DNA of 64,000 nucleotides from M3007 sp043764095 (lineage in GTDB: Bacteria; Bacteroidota; Bacteroidia; Chitinophagales; Saprospiraceae), in assembly GCA_043764095.1 (NCBI GenBank), contig JAYUKX010000009.1, positions 11,964-75,963 of the forward strand. The letters run 5' to 3'. Numbering within the stretch: position 1 is the stretch's first letter; every line of letters starts with the position of its first letter. The notes below the pieces were generated by a model. It saw nothing but the letters and a program-made list of their open reading frames with translations, did no database searches and was not told the origin of the DNA. Below are positions 26,032 through 35,568 of this stretch, piece after piece. The translations under genes were made by a program, and so were the position numbers.

Positions 26032-28473
26032 ATGCACTGCACACAAAGACACCTTCCAAAAAGGTTTATTCCGCTCCTGCTCCTCTTGCTACCCATGTTT
26101 GCTTTTGCCCAACAACGCTATACCATTAGCGGAACCATCTCTGATCGTTCGAGCGGCGAGGCTTTAATTGGGGCCACAGTACAAGAACTTAAAAGCAAAA
26201 AAGGCGCTACCACCAATACTTTTGGTTTTTACAGCCTTACGTTACCTGCTGGCGATTCCGTTTTTATTTCGGTGAGTTATGTAGGTTACAAACCCCTGAT
26301 TTACAAAACTAAACTCAAAGAAAACACGACCTCTAACCTATCACTGGAAGAGGCTTCGGTGTTGGGAGAAGTAGAAATTGTGGCCGAACGCTACGAACGC
26401 ATCGAAGATCGGGCACAAATGAGCCGTATTGATGTACCCATCGACCAAATAAAAAACATTCCGGCACTGATGGGCGAAAAAGACGTTATGCGCGCCCTCC
26501 AATTACTCCCCGGTGTATCAGGGGGCGGTGAAGGCCAAAGCGGTATTTATGTACGCGGCGGCGGCCCCGATCAAAATTTGATCCTTTTGGATGGTGTTCC
26601 GGTATATAATGCTTCCCATTTATTTGGTTTTTTCTCTGTGTTCAACGCCGATGCGATTAAGGACGTTTCCTTGATTAAAGGTGGTTTCCCAGCGCGTTAT
26701 GGCGGCAGGTTATCGTCTGTGATCGAGATTAATATGAAAGAAGGCAACGAAAACGAGTTCCACGGCGAGGGCAGTATTGGTATTATCGCCTCAAAACTTA
26801 CCTTGGAAGGGCCGCTGAAAAAAGGCCGCTCCTCATTTATTGTTTCTGCACGAAGGACGTATATCGACGTTTTGGCACGACCATTGATCAAGGCTGGTTT
26901 CCGTTCTAATACTGGTAGCGAAGGTGTAGCTGGTTACTTTTTTGATGACGTAAACGCTAAAATAAACTACCGCCTTTCTAATAAAGACCGCCTGTATTTG
27001 AGTTATTATGGCGGTTCTGATAAGTTTTATCTGCGTTTTTCAGATAAGGCCTCTAGTAATGGGGTATTGCTGTATAATGATAAGTTCAGTACAGGTTTGG
27101 GTTGGGGTAACCGCACCGCGGCCTTGCGGTGGAACCATATTTACACCCCAAAACTTTTTTCTAACACTACATTAACCTATAGCCGCTACCGTTTTGAAAC
27201 TGGGTTTGGATCAGAAAATGTGACGTATAATACTGCTGGCAAGGTAGAATCAAGTGATAAATTTGATTTGAATTACCTATCGGGAATCATCGATTGGGCT
27301 GGAAAAATAGATTTTGACTATATTCCTAATCCTACACATTACCTCCGTTTCGGCGCAAGTGCTATTGTCCATACTTTTCAGCCGGGACAGTTCAAATCAC
27401 TCATCAATTCTGTTTCCCCACAAGATACTTTCAAACAGGAGACCAATTTCATCGAACCGAATATTTATGCCACAGAATTTGCGATTTACGGCGAAGATGA
27501 TTGGAAAATAACCGATCGCCTGCGCGTAAACACAGGATTGCACTTTTCAGGTTTTGCCCAAAAAGGAAAACCATACTTGTCGTTGCAACCTCGGATCAAT
27601 GCCCGTTATTTGTTTGATCAAGGCTTTTCGCTTAAAGCAGGTTTTAGTACCATGCAGCAATATATCCACCTGCTCACCAATGAAACCATCGGTTTGCCAA
27701 CCGATTTGTGGTTGCCCTCTACCGAAAAGATCAAACCGCAACGCTCTTGGCAAGCAGCATTGGGGGCGGCCAAAACCCTGGATAAAGGTTACGAGTGCAG
27801 TATCGAAGTGTTTTACAAGGAAATGACCAACGTGATCGCGTTCAACGAAGGAGCGAGCGCATTCCAGTTTCAAGGTTGGGAAAACCGCGTTTCACAGGGC
27901 AAAGGCACCGCTTATGGCGCCGAGTTTTTTGTGCAAAAGAAAAAAGGCAAATTCACAGGTTGGGTAGGATATACCCTTTCTTGGGCTTGGCGCGAGTTCG
28001 ATAATATCAATTTTGGGGAGCGTTATCCGTATAAATTTGACCGCCGCCACGATTTTGAGGTTACGGGTGCTTATCGTCTTAATAAAAGAATCCAATTTGC
28101 GGCTACATGGGTGTATGCGACTGGTAATGCTGTTACTTTTGCCAATTCCCGTTATGTAGGCCCAAGCCCTTATGGCAGTTTTGGTGACAATTTTATCTAT
28201 GAGGCCGAACATACGCCACAGCGCAATAATTTCAGGATGCCATCGTACCACCGCTTAGACTTTGGCGTGGATTTTACGAAAAAGAAAAAACGCTACGAGC
28301 GCACTTGGTCGGTAGGTGCCTATAACGGTTATAGCCGCGCCAATCCGTTCTTTTTGTTCCGTGACACCCAACGGGTCAATAACCCCGATGGTACTGTTAC
28401 CTCTAAACCTGTTTTGAAAAAAGCAGCATTATTCCCAATTATCCCTTATATTAACTGGAGTTTTAAATTTTAA
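26032..28473 (+). CDS. TonB-dependent outer membrane receptor with carboxypeptidase-like domain
   Basis: An 813-residue receptor. A signal peptide (RFIPLLLLLLPMFAFAQ) is followed by a carboxypeptidase-regulatory-like domain (YTISGTISDRSSGEALIGA, about residues 27-105). Next come a TonB plug (PGVSGGGEGQSGIYVRGGG, LLDGVPVYN, KGGFPARYGGRLSSV) and a long beta-barrel ending in an aromatic residue (INWSFKF). It brings a ligand across the outer membrane with energy from TonB. Together with the DUF4249 gene it forms a typical Bacteroidota uptake pair, although the substrate is unknown. The ATG at 26032 is chosen for its signal peptide. Frames opening earlier run through the palindromic element. Confidence 0.93.
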   Translation: MHCTQRHLPKRFIPLLLLLLPMFAFAQQRYTISGTISDRSSGEALIGATVQELKSKKGATTNTFGFYSLTLPAGDSVFISVSYVGYKPLIYKTKLKENTTSNLSLEEASVLGEVEIVAERYERIEDRAQMSRIDVPIDQIKNIPALMGEKDVMRALQLLPGVSGGGEGQSGIYVRGGGPDQNLILLDGVPVYNASHLFGFFSVFNADAIKDVSLIKGGFPARYGGRLSSVIEINMKEGNENEFHGEGSIGIIASKLTLEGPLKKGRSSFIVSARRTYIDVLARPLIKAGFRSNTGSEGVAGYFFDDVNAKINYRLSNKDRLYLSYYGGSDKFYLRFSDKASSNGVLLYNDKFSTGLGWGNRTAALRWNHIYTPKLFSNTTLTYSRYRFETGFGSENVTYNTAGKVESSDKFDLNYLSGIIDWAGKIDFDYIPNPTHYLRFGASAIVHTFQPGQFKSLINSVSPQDTFKQETNFIEPNIYATEFAIYGEDDWKITDRLRVNTGLHFSGFAQKGKPYLSLQPRINARYLFDQGFSLKAGFSTMQQYIHLLTNETIGLPTDLWLPSTEKIKPQRSWQAALGAAKTLDKGYECSIEVFYKEMTNVIAFNEGASAFQFQGWENRVSQGKGTAYGAEFFVQKKKGKFTGWVGYTLSWAWREFDNINFGERYPYKFDRRHDFEVTGAYRLNKRIQFAATWVYATGNAVTFANSRYVGPSPYGSFGDNFIYEAEHTPQRNNFRMPSYHRLDFGVDFTKKKKRYERTWSVGAYNGYSRANPFFLFRDTQRVNNPDGTVTSKPVLKKAALFPIIPYINWSFKF

Positions 28474-28479
28474 AAAACG

Positions 28480-29424
28480 ATGCGATATATATTTTTTCTA
28501 TTGGCTTCGGCCATACTATTTTCTTCTTGTCAGAATTTTTTCTCACAAACGATTGATACCGACTTGCCAGATTATGACCAAGGACTGGTATTTCATCAGC
28601 TCATTTCCGATATAGACGACACTATTCGACTGGAATTGAGCAAAAAACTAGGCGTATTTGAACCCACCAAAACCGATAAAGATTGGTTTGTAACTGGAGC
28701 CACAGTAGAATGGTGGCAAGATGGCCAAAAAATACTGGTACTCACGCCGTTAAGTGCCGATTCGGGGTTTGTGTATGTAGGCAAATTCCCGTCGCCACTC
28801 ATCATTGGGCCGGAATACGAAATCTGGGTATCGCACCCTAATTTTGAAACCGTGCGTTCTACACAAAAAATACCCGCCAAAGCGACCGACGTACAACAGT
28901 TAAAACTGGTACGAGAAGTTGCTAACGATCCATCGGGTTCTACCCTTAACGAATTGTCCTTTGTCATCAAAGACAACCCCAACGAGCAAAATTACTACGA
29001 ATTCCAACTCAGTACCAATCAGTATTATTACGAATACCGGGGTATGGATCCGCAGGGCACGCCGATGTTTGATACCATCTCCTATACTTATTACACAGGG
29101 TTTGAAAACACATTTGACCAAAATATTGTGAATGGAACACGCGGTGGAATCCTGCTCAGCGATCAATTTTTTAATGGGCAAGATTATAAATTTATCGGTC
29201 GGTTTTATGCTCCCTATAATGACTCAGGATCAGCCGATACCAGTACTTATCGACTTGCTATCCGCAATGTGACCAAGGAATATTACCAATGGTCGGTTTC
29301 CTATAACAAGCAATACAACGCGCAAGGCAACCCATTTGCGGAGCCGATAGCGGTGTATAATAATTTAGAAAACGGGCTGGGTATTTTTGCTATGTTCAAC
29401 GAACAACGATTTACCATTAAATAA
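28480..29424 (+). CDS. DUF4249 family lipoprotein
   Basis: A 314-residue lipoprotein (signal peptide MRYIFFLLASAILFSSC, lipobox Cys at residue 17). Features of DUF4249 are visible: the early DTDLPDYDQGLVFHQLISD, a beta-rich region with GATVEWWQDG and YEIWVSHPNFE, and KATDVQQLKL. These lipoproteins accompany TonB receptors in Bacteroidota and are thought to sit over the barrel and help bind the ligand. The gene starts six bases after the receptor stop, and its own stop overlaps the next ATG. Confidence 0.85.
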   Translation: MRYIFFLLASAILFSSCQNFFSQTIDTDLPDYDQGLVFHQLISDIDDTIRLELSKKLGVFEPTKTDKDWFVTGATVEWWQDGQKILVLTPLSADSGFVYVGKFPSPLIIGPEYEIWVSHPNFETVRSTQKIPAKATDVQQLKLVREVANDPSGSTLNELSFVIKDNPNEQNYYEFQLSTNQYYYEYRGMDPQGTPMFDTISYTYYTGFENTFDQNIVNGTRGGILLSDQFFNGQDYKFIGRFYAPYNDSGSADTSTYRLAIRNVTKEYYQWSVSYNKQYNAQGNPFAEPIAVYNNLENGLGIFAMFNEQRFTIK

Positions 29425-30308
29425 TGCAGCCCATACTGCATATCAAACGCGACGACCTGATTCATCCAGTAGTTCAGGGCAATAAATGGCGCAAATTGCA
29501 CCTTTTATTGCAACGGCTACAGGATGAACGGGTACGTGGTGTACTCTCTTTTGGCGGTGCGTATTCCAATTCTTTACACGCGCTCGCGCTCGCGGGGCCG
29601 TTATTTCAGTTAAAAACAGCCGCCATACTTCGAGGCACCCAAGCCGATCCTACCAACCCTACCCTATCCGATGTATTGGCCAATGGCATGGAAATATTCC
29701 CTGTTCCAAAGGTAGAATACGATAAAAAGGGCGATTCAGAAGTGGTAAAAGCCATCATTGCACAATTCCCTGGGTATTATGTCCTGCCCGAAGGCGGTGC
29801 TACCCTGGAAGGCATACAAGGCTGTATGGCCATCGCCGAGGAGATTTTGGCTGATTTTCAAGTACCGCACCATCAATTATTTATCGCTGTTCCTGCCGGT
29901 ACTGGTTGTACCGCTGCGGGTATTTTGGCAGGTTTGGAAGGGCGCGCGCAAGTGCTGGTTTTTCCAGCAGCGGCTTATGGGGTAAATGCGCTTACTATAC
30001 AGGAAATGCTGGTGGGCAATGGGTTTCCAGACTATAAGAACTTTCAGTTTTTCCCGGAATATGTGCTTGGAAAATTTGCTGCGCCTGACAAAAAGATACT
30101 AGCGTTTGCGCATGATTTTGAAACCCAAAATGGCATTCGGTTAGATCCATTTTACACCTCGAGGATGTTGTATGGGGTGCGTGATTTGGGCGAAAAAGGG
30201 TTTTTCAAAGCAGGCGATGTCGTTGTGGCCGTGCATACGGGTGGGTTGCAGGCATGGCGTGGGATCACCCCTTGTATTCCCCTGGTGTCACCCCCGCGTG
30301 TTTCTTAA
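29424..30308 (+). CDS. PLP-dependent ACC deaminase / D-cysteine desulfhydrase family enzyme
   Basis: A 294-residue fold-type II PLP enzyme. The cofactor Lys is in VVQGNKWRKL (about residue 20), followed by SFGGAYSNSLHALA and a phosphate-binding loop VPAGTGCTAAG. This family contains 1-aminocyclopropane-1-carboxylate deaminase and D-cysteine desulfhydrase. Bacteroidota members are usually annotated as pyridoxal-phosphate dependent enzymes without proof of substrate. The gene overlaps the DUF4249 stop (TAATG), so it belongs to the TonB operon. Its last 44 bases overlap the convergent AraC gene. Confidence 0.88.
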   Translation: MQPILHIKRDDLIHPVVQGNKWRKLHLLLQRLQDERVRGVLSFGGAYSNSLHALALAGPLFQLKTAAILRGTQADPTNPTLSDVLANGMEIFPVPKVEYDKKGDSEVVKAIIAQFPGYYVLPEGGATLEGIQGCMAIAEEILADFQVPHHQLFIAVPAGTGCTAAGILAGLEGRAQVLVFPAAAYGVNALTIQEMLVGNGFPDYKNFQFFPEYVLGKFAAPDKKILAFAHDFETQNGIRLDPFYTSRMLYGVRDLGEKGFFKAGDVVVAVHTGGLQAWRGITPCIPLVSPPRVS

Positions 30309-31422
30309 ACGCCCGATTAAAGGTTGCCTTAGAATTGAACCCACATTCATAAGCAATACCCAGCAAGGAAAACTGTTTGCTTGCACCTGCATCCAAGCGT
30401 TTTTTGATGGCTTCCACGCGGTATTCATTGACAAAATCGTTGAAATTTTTGCCAATACCATTATTCACCAAAGCAGATAATTGTACAGGATTGAGTTGAA
30501 ATTGGGCAGCCAGATCCGAAAGTGTTAATTCAGGATCCAGCCAAGGTTTTTCCTTTTCCATAAATTGCGACAACTCATTGCGCTTAGTCGTCAATTCATC
30601 CGAGGTAAACAATGATTTTAAGGCATTGCTTTTTTCGGTTTGCTCCATTTCAATGACCTGTGTTTCGCGGCGTTCTATTTGCTCAAAAGGCATTTCCGAT
30701 TTTTGCGCAAAATTCCACCCCGACAAACTGATATAATAAATCATGCCTGCCAATAACAATCTGGAATAAAAATACTCGGTATAAAAGAAATTAAACACCA
30801 AACCAGCAATATCAATCGCCAAAGCAATAGCAAAATAAACAATTGAAGCCATCAGGAAAGCGCGCAACCATTCCAGCGTACGCGCTCCGTAGTTGGAATA
30901 CTCGTGCTGTAGCAGCGTGCGGTAGTCGCGCAGACGCATCCAGGATTTGTACAAATACCACGTGGTGAGGAAATAAACCACTACATCCCAAGCCATACTC
31001 TCCCATCCAAAATGAATTTCCCACCATTGTTTGGTTGGAAATGGCTGCGCCCAAAGCACAAAACAACGCACATACAGTATCAAAGGGGCTACAAAATGCC
31101 ACCATTCGCTCTTTTGCCAACGATACTCGCGGTCGGTAAGGGCGCGTACATACAACAGGATCAATGGGCCGAACAAAAGTGCATTACCAAAAGGGAAATA
31201 GCTCAAGTCCCAACCTTCCTCGCGGGCTTTGTCATAGATTCCCATAAACCCAATAATATAACTAATCAGGGAAGTAGCCAGCGCAAAAAGGAGACCTGCC
31301 AAAAAATAATCCTGCACTTGTTTTTTACGCTGCCCACGTACAACAAGCAGCACCGCAAAAACAAATCCTTGAATAAAAGCGATTAACAATAAAACAGAGC
31401 GTAAGCCAAACAATTGATCCAT
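30265..31422 (-). CDS. membrane-embedded AraC-family transcriptional regulator
   Basis: A 385-residue protein. About seven hydrophobic helices in the first 240 residues (LRSVLLLIAFIQGFVFAVLL and so on) are followed by a cytoplasmic AraC/XylS domain (residues about 280-385). That domain contains LTLSDLAAQFQLNPVQLSALVNN and LLGIAYECGFNSKATFNRAFKKHAGVTPGEYK. Such 7TM-AraC regulators sense a signal in the membrane and directly switch genes. The target may be the neighbouring TonB operon, which converges with it. A TACCTTTG box ends four bases before the ATG. Confidence 0.93.
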   Translation of the reverse strand: MDQLFGLRSVLLLIAFIQGFVFAVLLVVRGQRKKQVQDYFLAGLLFALATSLISYIIGFMGIYDKAREEGWDLSYFPFGNALLFGPLILLYVRALTDREYRWQKSEWWHFVAPLILYVRCFVLWAQPFPTKQWWEIHFGWESMAWDVVVYFLTTWYLYKSWMRLRDYRTLLQHEYSNYGARTLEWLRAFLMASIVYFAIALAIDIAGLVFNFFYTEYFYSRLLLAGMIYYISLSGWNFAQKSEMPFEQIERRETQVIEMEQTEKSNALKSLFTSDELTTKRNELSQFMEKEKPWLDPELTLSDLAAQFQLNPVQLSALVNNGIGKNFNDFVNEYRVEAIKKRLDAGASKQFSLLGIAYECGFNSKATFNRAFKKHAGVTPGEYKG

Positions 31423-31426
31423 GTGG

Positions 31427-31434
31427 CAAAGGTA
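31427..31434 (-). promoter_or_regulatory. -7 box of the AraC gene (TACCTTTG)
   Basis: The minus strand reads TACCTTTG, then CCAC, then the ATG. The consensus match is exact and the transcript is probably leaderless, as at ruvA. Confidence 0.55.
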
Positions 31435-31520
31435 GGCAGTTTACAGGAAATCCAATGCTGCTTTTGCTACAGGTTGGGCGATGCTGGCGAGCAGCAACGC
31501 TTACGAGGTTTTCCTATAAA

Positions 31521-31674
31521 AGGTGCAGCGCACCGTAATATTTGTAGCAATGATAAGTTATCCACGTTTTGAAGGTGCAGCGCACCGTAATATCAAATTT
31601 AATGTCACGGTGCGCTGCACCTTCAACCATGATTTTGCCGATTTTTGCTACAAATATTACGGTGCGCTGCACCT
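31521..31674. repeat. nested inverted repeats with four copies of GGTGCAGCGCACCGTAAT
   Basis: The outer 29-base arms (31521-31549 and 31646-31674) are perfect reverse complements. Inside them is a second pair (31571-31590 and 31606-31624) with the same core GGTGCAGCGCACCGT, itself a short palindrome. The whole can fold into a cruciform or a double hairpin. It has no ORF. It lies in the 532-base gap between the AraC and T9SS genes, next to palindromic element copy 2. Confidence 0.8.
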
Positions 31675-31702
31675 AAAATTTTTATAAGAAAGCCTTACAA
31701 CG

Positions 31703-31867
31703 CTTAGGAACGATGAAACAATAACTTGCTCCATTTGGGTCGATTAGTTTTTGCTCAGACAAGTATCTTTTTGTGCGAATAGTGGGGCTATTTAAACGAA
31801 AAGATAGACAGTATGAGTAGAAAGGAATCAGTCAAAAGGGGTAAGTTATTGTTTCATCGTTCCTTAG
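31703..31867 (+). mobile_element. palindromic element, copy 2 (about 162 bp)
   Basis: Same architecture and length as copy 1: outer arms GGAACGATGAAACAATAACTT.. and ..AAGTTATTGTTTCATCGTTCC, inner TTTTTGCTCAGAC, and the identical apical part GTGCGAATAGTGGGGCTATT with AAACGAAAAGATAG. The outer arms differ from copy 1 at paired positions (for example T-A becomes C-G, A-T becomes G-C). It lies downstream of a T9SS gene, with nothing coding inside. Confidence 0.8.
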
Positions 31868-31954
31868 GTTTAACTAGAGGAGTAATGTTGCTATTTGCAA
31901 ACTTACACTAAAGTGTACGGCTATAAGTTGTTACACCGTAAAAAACTTATTTTA

Positions 31955-34900
31955 CTACCGCCCGCTCACGATCAACTCACCCGCTTTCAACAAATTGCCA
32001 TTTTGCCAAATTTGCCAAAAATAAACACCATCGGGTAACCCAGAGCGCGACCATTCGTGATTTTTACCCACGAACCGTTGCTGGCTCACCTGACGGCCTT
32101 GCAAGTCGGTTACGATCAATTCGCAGGATGGAAAATCAGTATTTTCTCCCAAAATGGTAAATACTGTCGTTTCTATAACTGGATTGGGTGCTACCTGAAC
32201 GGCAACCGCCGAATCATCCACAGCAACATCGTCGCGCCAAATGAGCCGACTCACCATTTTGGTAAAAGCGGTATTGGTGATGATCGGATGGTTAAAATCA
32301 AAGTAAATTGCCGCTTTATTGCGCAAAATCATCCCGCTTCGGCGCGGGGCTTTCATCGGAATTTCAAATAGTACGTAACCGTGTGATTCCTGTTCGTTGG
32401 TGGTGCTATCGGGCAACGCAATAGGGTTAAAATGCCATTCAGCAATACGCCCGCCGCGCAACACAAACCGAGCGGGATGACTCGTTGCCAGCGTCTTAAT
32501 ACCCTGTGGCGTATATTCCAGCCCCAAAGTATCCCGAATAACCACCGAAAAAGCCGTATCAGTACCCGTATTTTGGAAACGAATGAGGTATTGAATCATA
32601 GAATCAGTTTTAAGGATGTACCTGCCACCAAGAGCACCCGTTATAGGCGTTTTGTCATTGGGATCATAACTACCAGTTACAGTCACATCGAGGTTGGCCA
32701 AATTATCAACGAGGTCAACATCACCATAGTTATCCTCAATTTGTGCGCTAAAACTCAATATGTCACCTAATAAATTAGGATCAGCATCCAGTTCTAACGA
32801 TACCTGAAATACTTCTTGGGTGTAGGTCGCTATTTCTGGCAGGGTAAATACCACTTCCCCCGCACTACTCGTAGCACCGAACGGCGTAGTATTTTGTAAC
32901 GTTAAATTATCCGGCCCGTACAAAAAACGCAACTTAGTGCCAGCGGGTACCGATTGGGTGCCTTCGTTTTCAACGCGTAAAGCAAAATGCGCTTTTAGTC
33001 CTGGGCGAATGCGCGTACTCAACAATCGAATTTTGAGGTCTTTTACCTGTGATGATGGCTGATAACCTACGTTTTTGGTTAAAGATAGACCATTTACCAA
33101 TGAAAATGACGTAGGATTGGTACAGGCCGATACGTGGTACACGGGGACATTTGTTTGCGCGGTATAAGCACCGGGCGGCAATGCTACGCCGTACAAACCC
33201 GCTGCATTGGCCACCCCGACGTAACCACCCGGCTCGAACCGAATTAGGCGGTTTTCGGCGGGAATTTCGCCAGCATTTTGTTGGCAATTGGCGTTTACGT
33301 CGTAAAATATCTTACCCGTAACGATGCCCGCAGCCATACTTAAATTATTGAGTGGATCTAAAATTTGATCCATAGGAATGCGCGAAAAAGAAGTGGTTAA
33401 GCCATAATCGCTGTGCGTCAGGTAAAGATAGCCGTTGTGTACCGCCGCGCTTTTGATATTTTGTACATCTGGATTTATTTTTAAGGCCAGCCAATTGGTC
33501 AACCCACCTTTGGATACAAACAAATTGCCAGCACTATTCTGCACACCGAGTAACAGCGAGTCCAATTGATAATAAGTGAAATCTGTTGTATTTCCGGGCA
33601 AAGTATAGGCTTTGTACAAGGTTTGGCCACCATCATTGCTCGTTTCTATAATTCGGTTGTAGTGCGCTACTACCGGATTGCCCTGCTGCCCGATGGTCAA
33701 AAAATCCTTGGAATTGATACTAGTGGTAAGTAAGGCAGTAAATGCCCAAGTTTGGCCTAAATTATGGGTAAAATACAGTTTGCTACTTGCCAAAATATAG
33801 GCAGTATCGCCCTGCGCGGTAAAAGAATAGGCATAAGTATTCGGCATGGGTAGAAATGAAGACCAACTGGCACCTTTGTTATCGGTGTAATAAATGCGGG
33901 CGCCCGTGCTGGTTGATGATGCTTTGGCCATAAGGAATAGCCTATTGCCGTTGGGGTACAATTGGAGCATATTTTCGTCGGGAAGGGTTAGAATTTGAGA
34001 CCAATTGTTGCCATTATCATCCGAACGCAGTAAAAATTGCTCGCTGCTGCCCGCATTGGTTGGATCGGGTACGTAAGTAATTAGGTACAAAGAACCTTTA
34101 TGCGCAACAACATTTTTCCAGTCTGAAAACTGCTCTCCACCGATGCCCTGCGGATTCCATAATTCAAAATTTAAACCACCTGCGTCGCGCATGGCCCACG
34201 AATTATCGATGTACAGTGTGTTGTTGAACTGATATACTTTTCCAGACCAACTTTGGTTTTGAGCCAAAGGCAACAAGTTCCAAGTCAAACCATTATCCGT
34301 TGATAATATAGGCAATTCGGAAAGCAATATTAAATCGTTTTGGGCTTGGTGAAAACGTTGTTCTTGGTATAAACCAATCGGAGTTCGTGAAAAAACAGAC
34401 AAAACTGACACCCGATTTGACGGATCATCGGCAGGGGCGCGATACACGTTTTGGTAAGTAACGTAATAAAAATAACCATTGGCAAAAAAGGCTTCCCAAG
34501 GTTGAATCCCAATATTGCTGCTGGTAAATTTAACATTCGGCGAAAAATCATCACGGGTAAACGAGAGACCGCTATTACCGATAATGATCAATTTGCCGTT
34601 GTGTATCGCCGAGGCAGATGACTCAAAAGTGCCGGTTTGAAATGGTAAGTTTACTGGGTTGGTAAAATCTGGCGAAGTGGCTGTATAAACCGCTAATTTG
34701 TCCGCAATACTGCCCGAAATAGGGCCACTTAAAAAGATATATTGCCCATTGTGGAACAAAATATTTTCCGCTTGGCCGTGGGCCAACAGTGTCGGTGTTT
34801 GAATAATATTCCAGGTAGTACCGCCGTCGGGTGAGTAAAAGCCCCTGAAATACTCAAAAAATGCATTTCCTGTTATATTGCGTGAAATATAATTGAGAAA

Positions 34901-35353
34901 CAACACCCCATTGGCCGATACAATATTGCCAAATCGGCAAGAATTGAGTAGGTTGCCATTGGTCAACTTTTTCTGAATTTCCACAAAACTGTGTACTTCT
35001 GTGAAAGAAAGCCCCGAATCCGTTGATTTTCTGACTTTAAAATTAGTTGTCGAATCCACTGTGTTTTGCGTAAACACAAACAACTGATTGTCCAATGCTT
35101 CCAAATCTGCTACGTAATCGGGAAAGCTAGCCAATACTGTCCAAGTAGCACCTTTGTCGATGGAGGTATGAATATCGTGTTCACTAAAAGCAAAAATAGC
35201 AAACCAACGATTGTCCACATTGGCCATTTTGATAGGAGCCAAAGGAAAAGCGGGAAGTGGTTCGGGGGTTACGGGAGCAGCAACGGGCGTTTGCGCCCAA
35301 AGCAGCGCAAAAGTGCAACAAGCAATTAAAATAGTTAAAATTATTCTGTTCAT
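31955..35353 (-). CDS. large secreted T9SS cargo protein with sialidase-like repeats
   Basis: A 1132-residue secreted protein with a signal peptide (MNRIILTILIACCTF..WAQ). The first 700 residues hold repeated BNR/Asp-box-like units (STDSGLSF, SPDGGTTW, STDNGLTW, SDDNGNNW, TDNKGASW, SNDGGQT), which form a beta-propeller. Next come a GKIFYDVNANCQQNAGE segment and a DUF7619-like domain (DPNDKTPITG, IRFQNTGTDTAF, AAIYFDFNHPI). A type A sorting domain (VAPNPVIETT..GVYFWQIW) ends it. It is exported by the T9SS. The propeller suggests binding to surfaces or glycans, but catalytic residues of sialidases are not seen. The TTG four codons before the ATG is not used. Confidence 0.85.
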   Translation of the reverse strand: MNRIILTILIACCTFALLWAQTPVAAPVTPEPLPAFPLAPIKMANVDNRWFAIFAFSEHDIHTSIDKGATWTVLASFPDYVADLEALDNQLFVFTQNTVDSTTNFKVRKSTDSGLSFTEVHSFVEIQKKLTNGNLLNSCRFGNIVSANGVLFLNYISRNITGNAFFEYFRGFYSPDGGTTWNIIQTPTLLAHGQAENILFHNGQYIFLSGPISGSIADKLAVYTATSPDFTNPVNLPFQTGTFESSASAIHNGKLIIIGNSGLSFTRDDFSPNVKFTSSNIGIQPWEAFFANGYFYYVTYQNVYRAPADDPSNRVSVLSVFSRTPIGLYQEQRFHQAQNDLILLSELPILSTDNGLTWNLLPLAQNQSWSGKVYQFNNTLYIDNSWAMRDAGGLNFELWNPQGIGGEQFSDWKNVVAHKGSLYLITYVPDPTNAGSSEQFLLRSDDNGNNWSQILTLPDENMLQLYPNGNRLFLMAKASSTSTGARIYYTDNKGASWSSFLPMPNTYAYSFTAQGDTAYILASSKLYFTHNLGQTWAFTALLTTSINSKDFLTIGQQGNPVVAHYNRIIETSNDGGQTLYKAYTLPGNTTDFTYYQLDSLLLGVQNSAGNLFVSKGGLTNWLALKINPDVQNIKSAAVHNGYLYLTHSDYGLTTSFSRIPMDQILDPLNNLSMAAGIVTGKIFYDVNANCQQNAGEIPAENRLIRFEPGGYVGVANAAGLYGVALPPGAYTAQTNVPVYHVSACTNPTSFSLVNGLSLTKNVGYQPSSQVKDLKIRLLSTRIRPGLKAHFALRVENEGTQSVPAGTKLRFLYGPDNLTLQNTTPFGATSSAGEVVFTLPEIATYTQEVFQVSLELDADPNLLGDILSFSAQIEDNYGDVDLVDNLANLDVTVTGSYDPNDKTPITGALGGRYILKTDSMIQYLIRFQNTGTDTAFSVVIRDTLGLEYTPQGIKTLATSHPARFVLRGGRIAEWHFNPIALPDSTTNEQESHGYVLFEIPMKAPRRSGMILRNKAAIYFDFNHPIITNTAFTKMVSRLIWRDDVAVDDSAVAVQVAPNPVIETTVFTILGENTDFPSCELIVTDLQGRQVSQQRFVGKNHEWSRSGLPDGVYFWQIWQNGNLLKAGELIVSGR

Positions 35354-35501
35354 AGTAATTGGCAAAATGAAATCCGTGTAATGGGCATGAAAACAATACT
35401 ATGATGCATCCGAGCGGGTATGCGCTGCTCCTAAGGTGATTGTAGGAAATGGAGAAGGATTTGTAGGGGTAATTGCGCGTTAAGCCCTCGCTCAAAAGCC
35501 C

Positions 35502-35538
35502 CTAAAAAAATACCCCATCAAACGCTAACTTGATGAGG
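35502..35538 (-). terminator. intrinsic terminator after the M43-like gene
   Basis: On the minus strand a 9-bp stem (CCTCATCAA / TTGATGGGG, one G-U pair, 8-base loop) is followed at once by TATTTTTTT. It lies about 30 bases after the stop at 35569. Confidence 0.8.
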
Positions 35539-35568
35539 CATTATGTATTCCTTTTTGCTCAAAAAACA

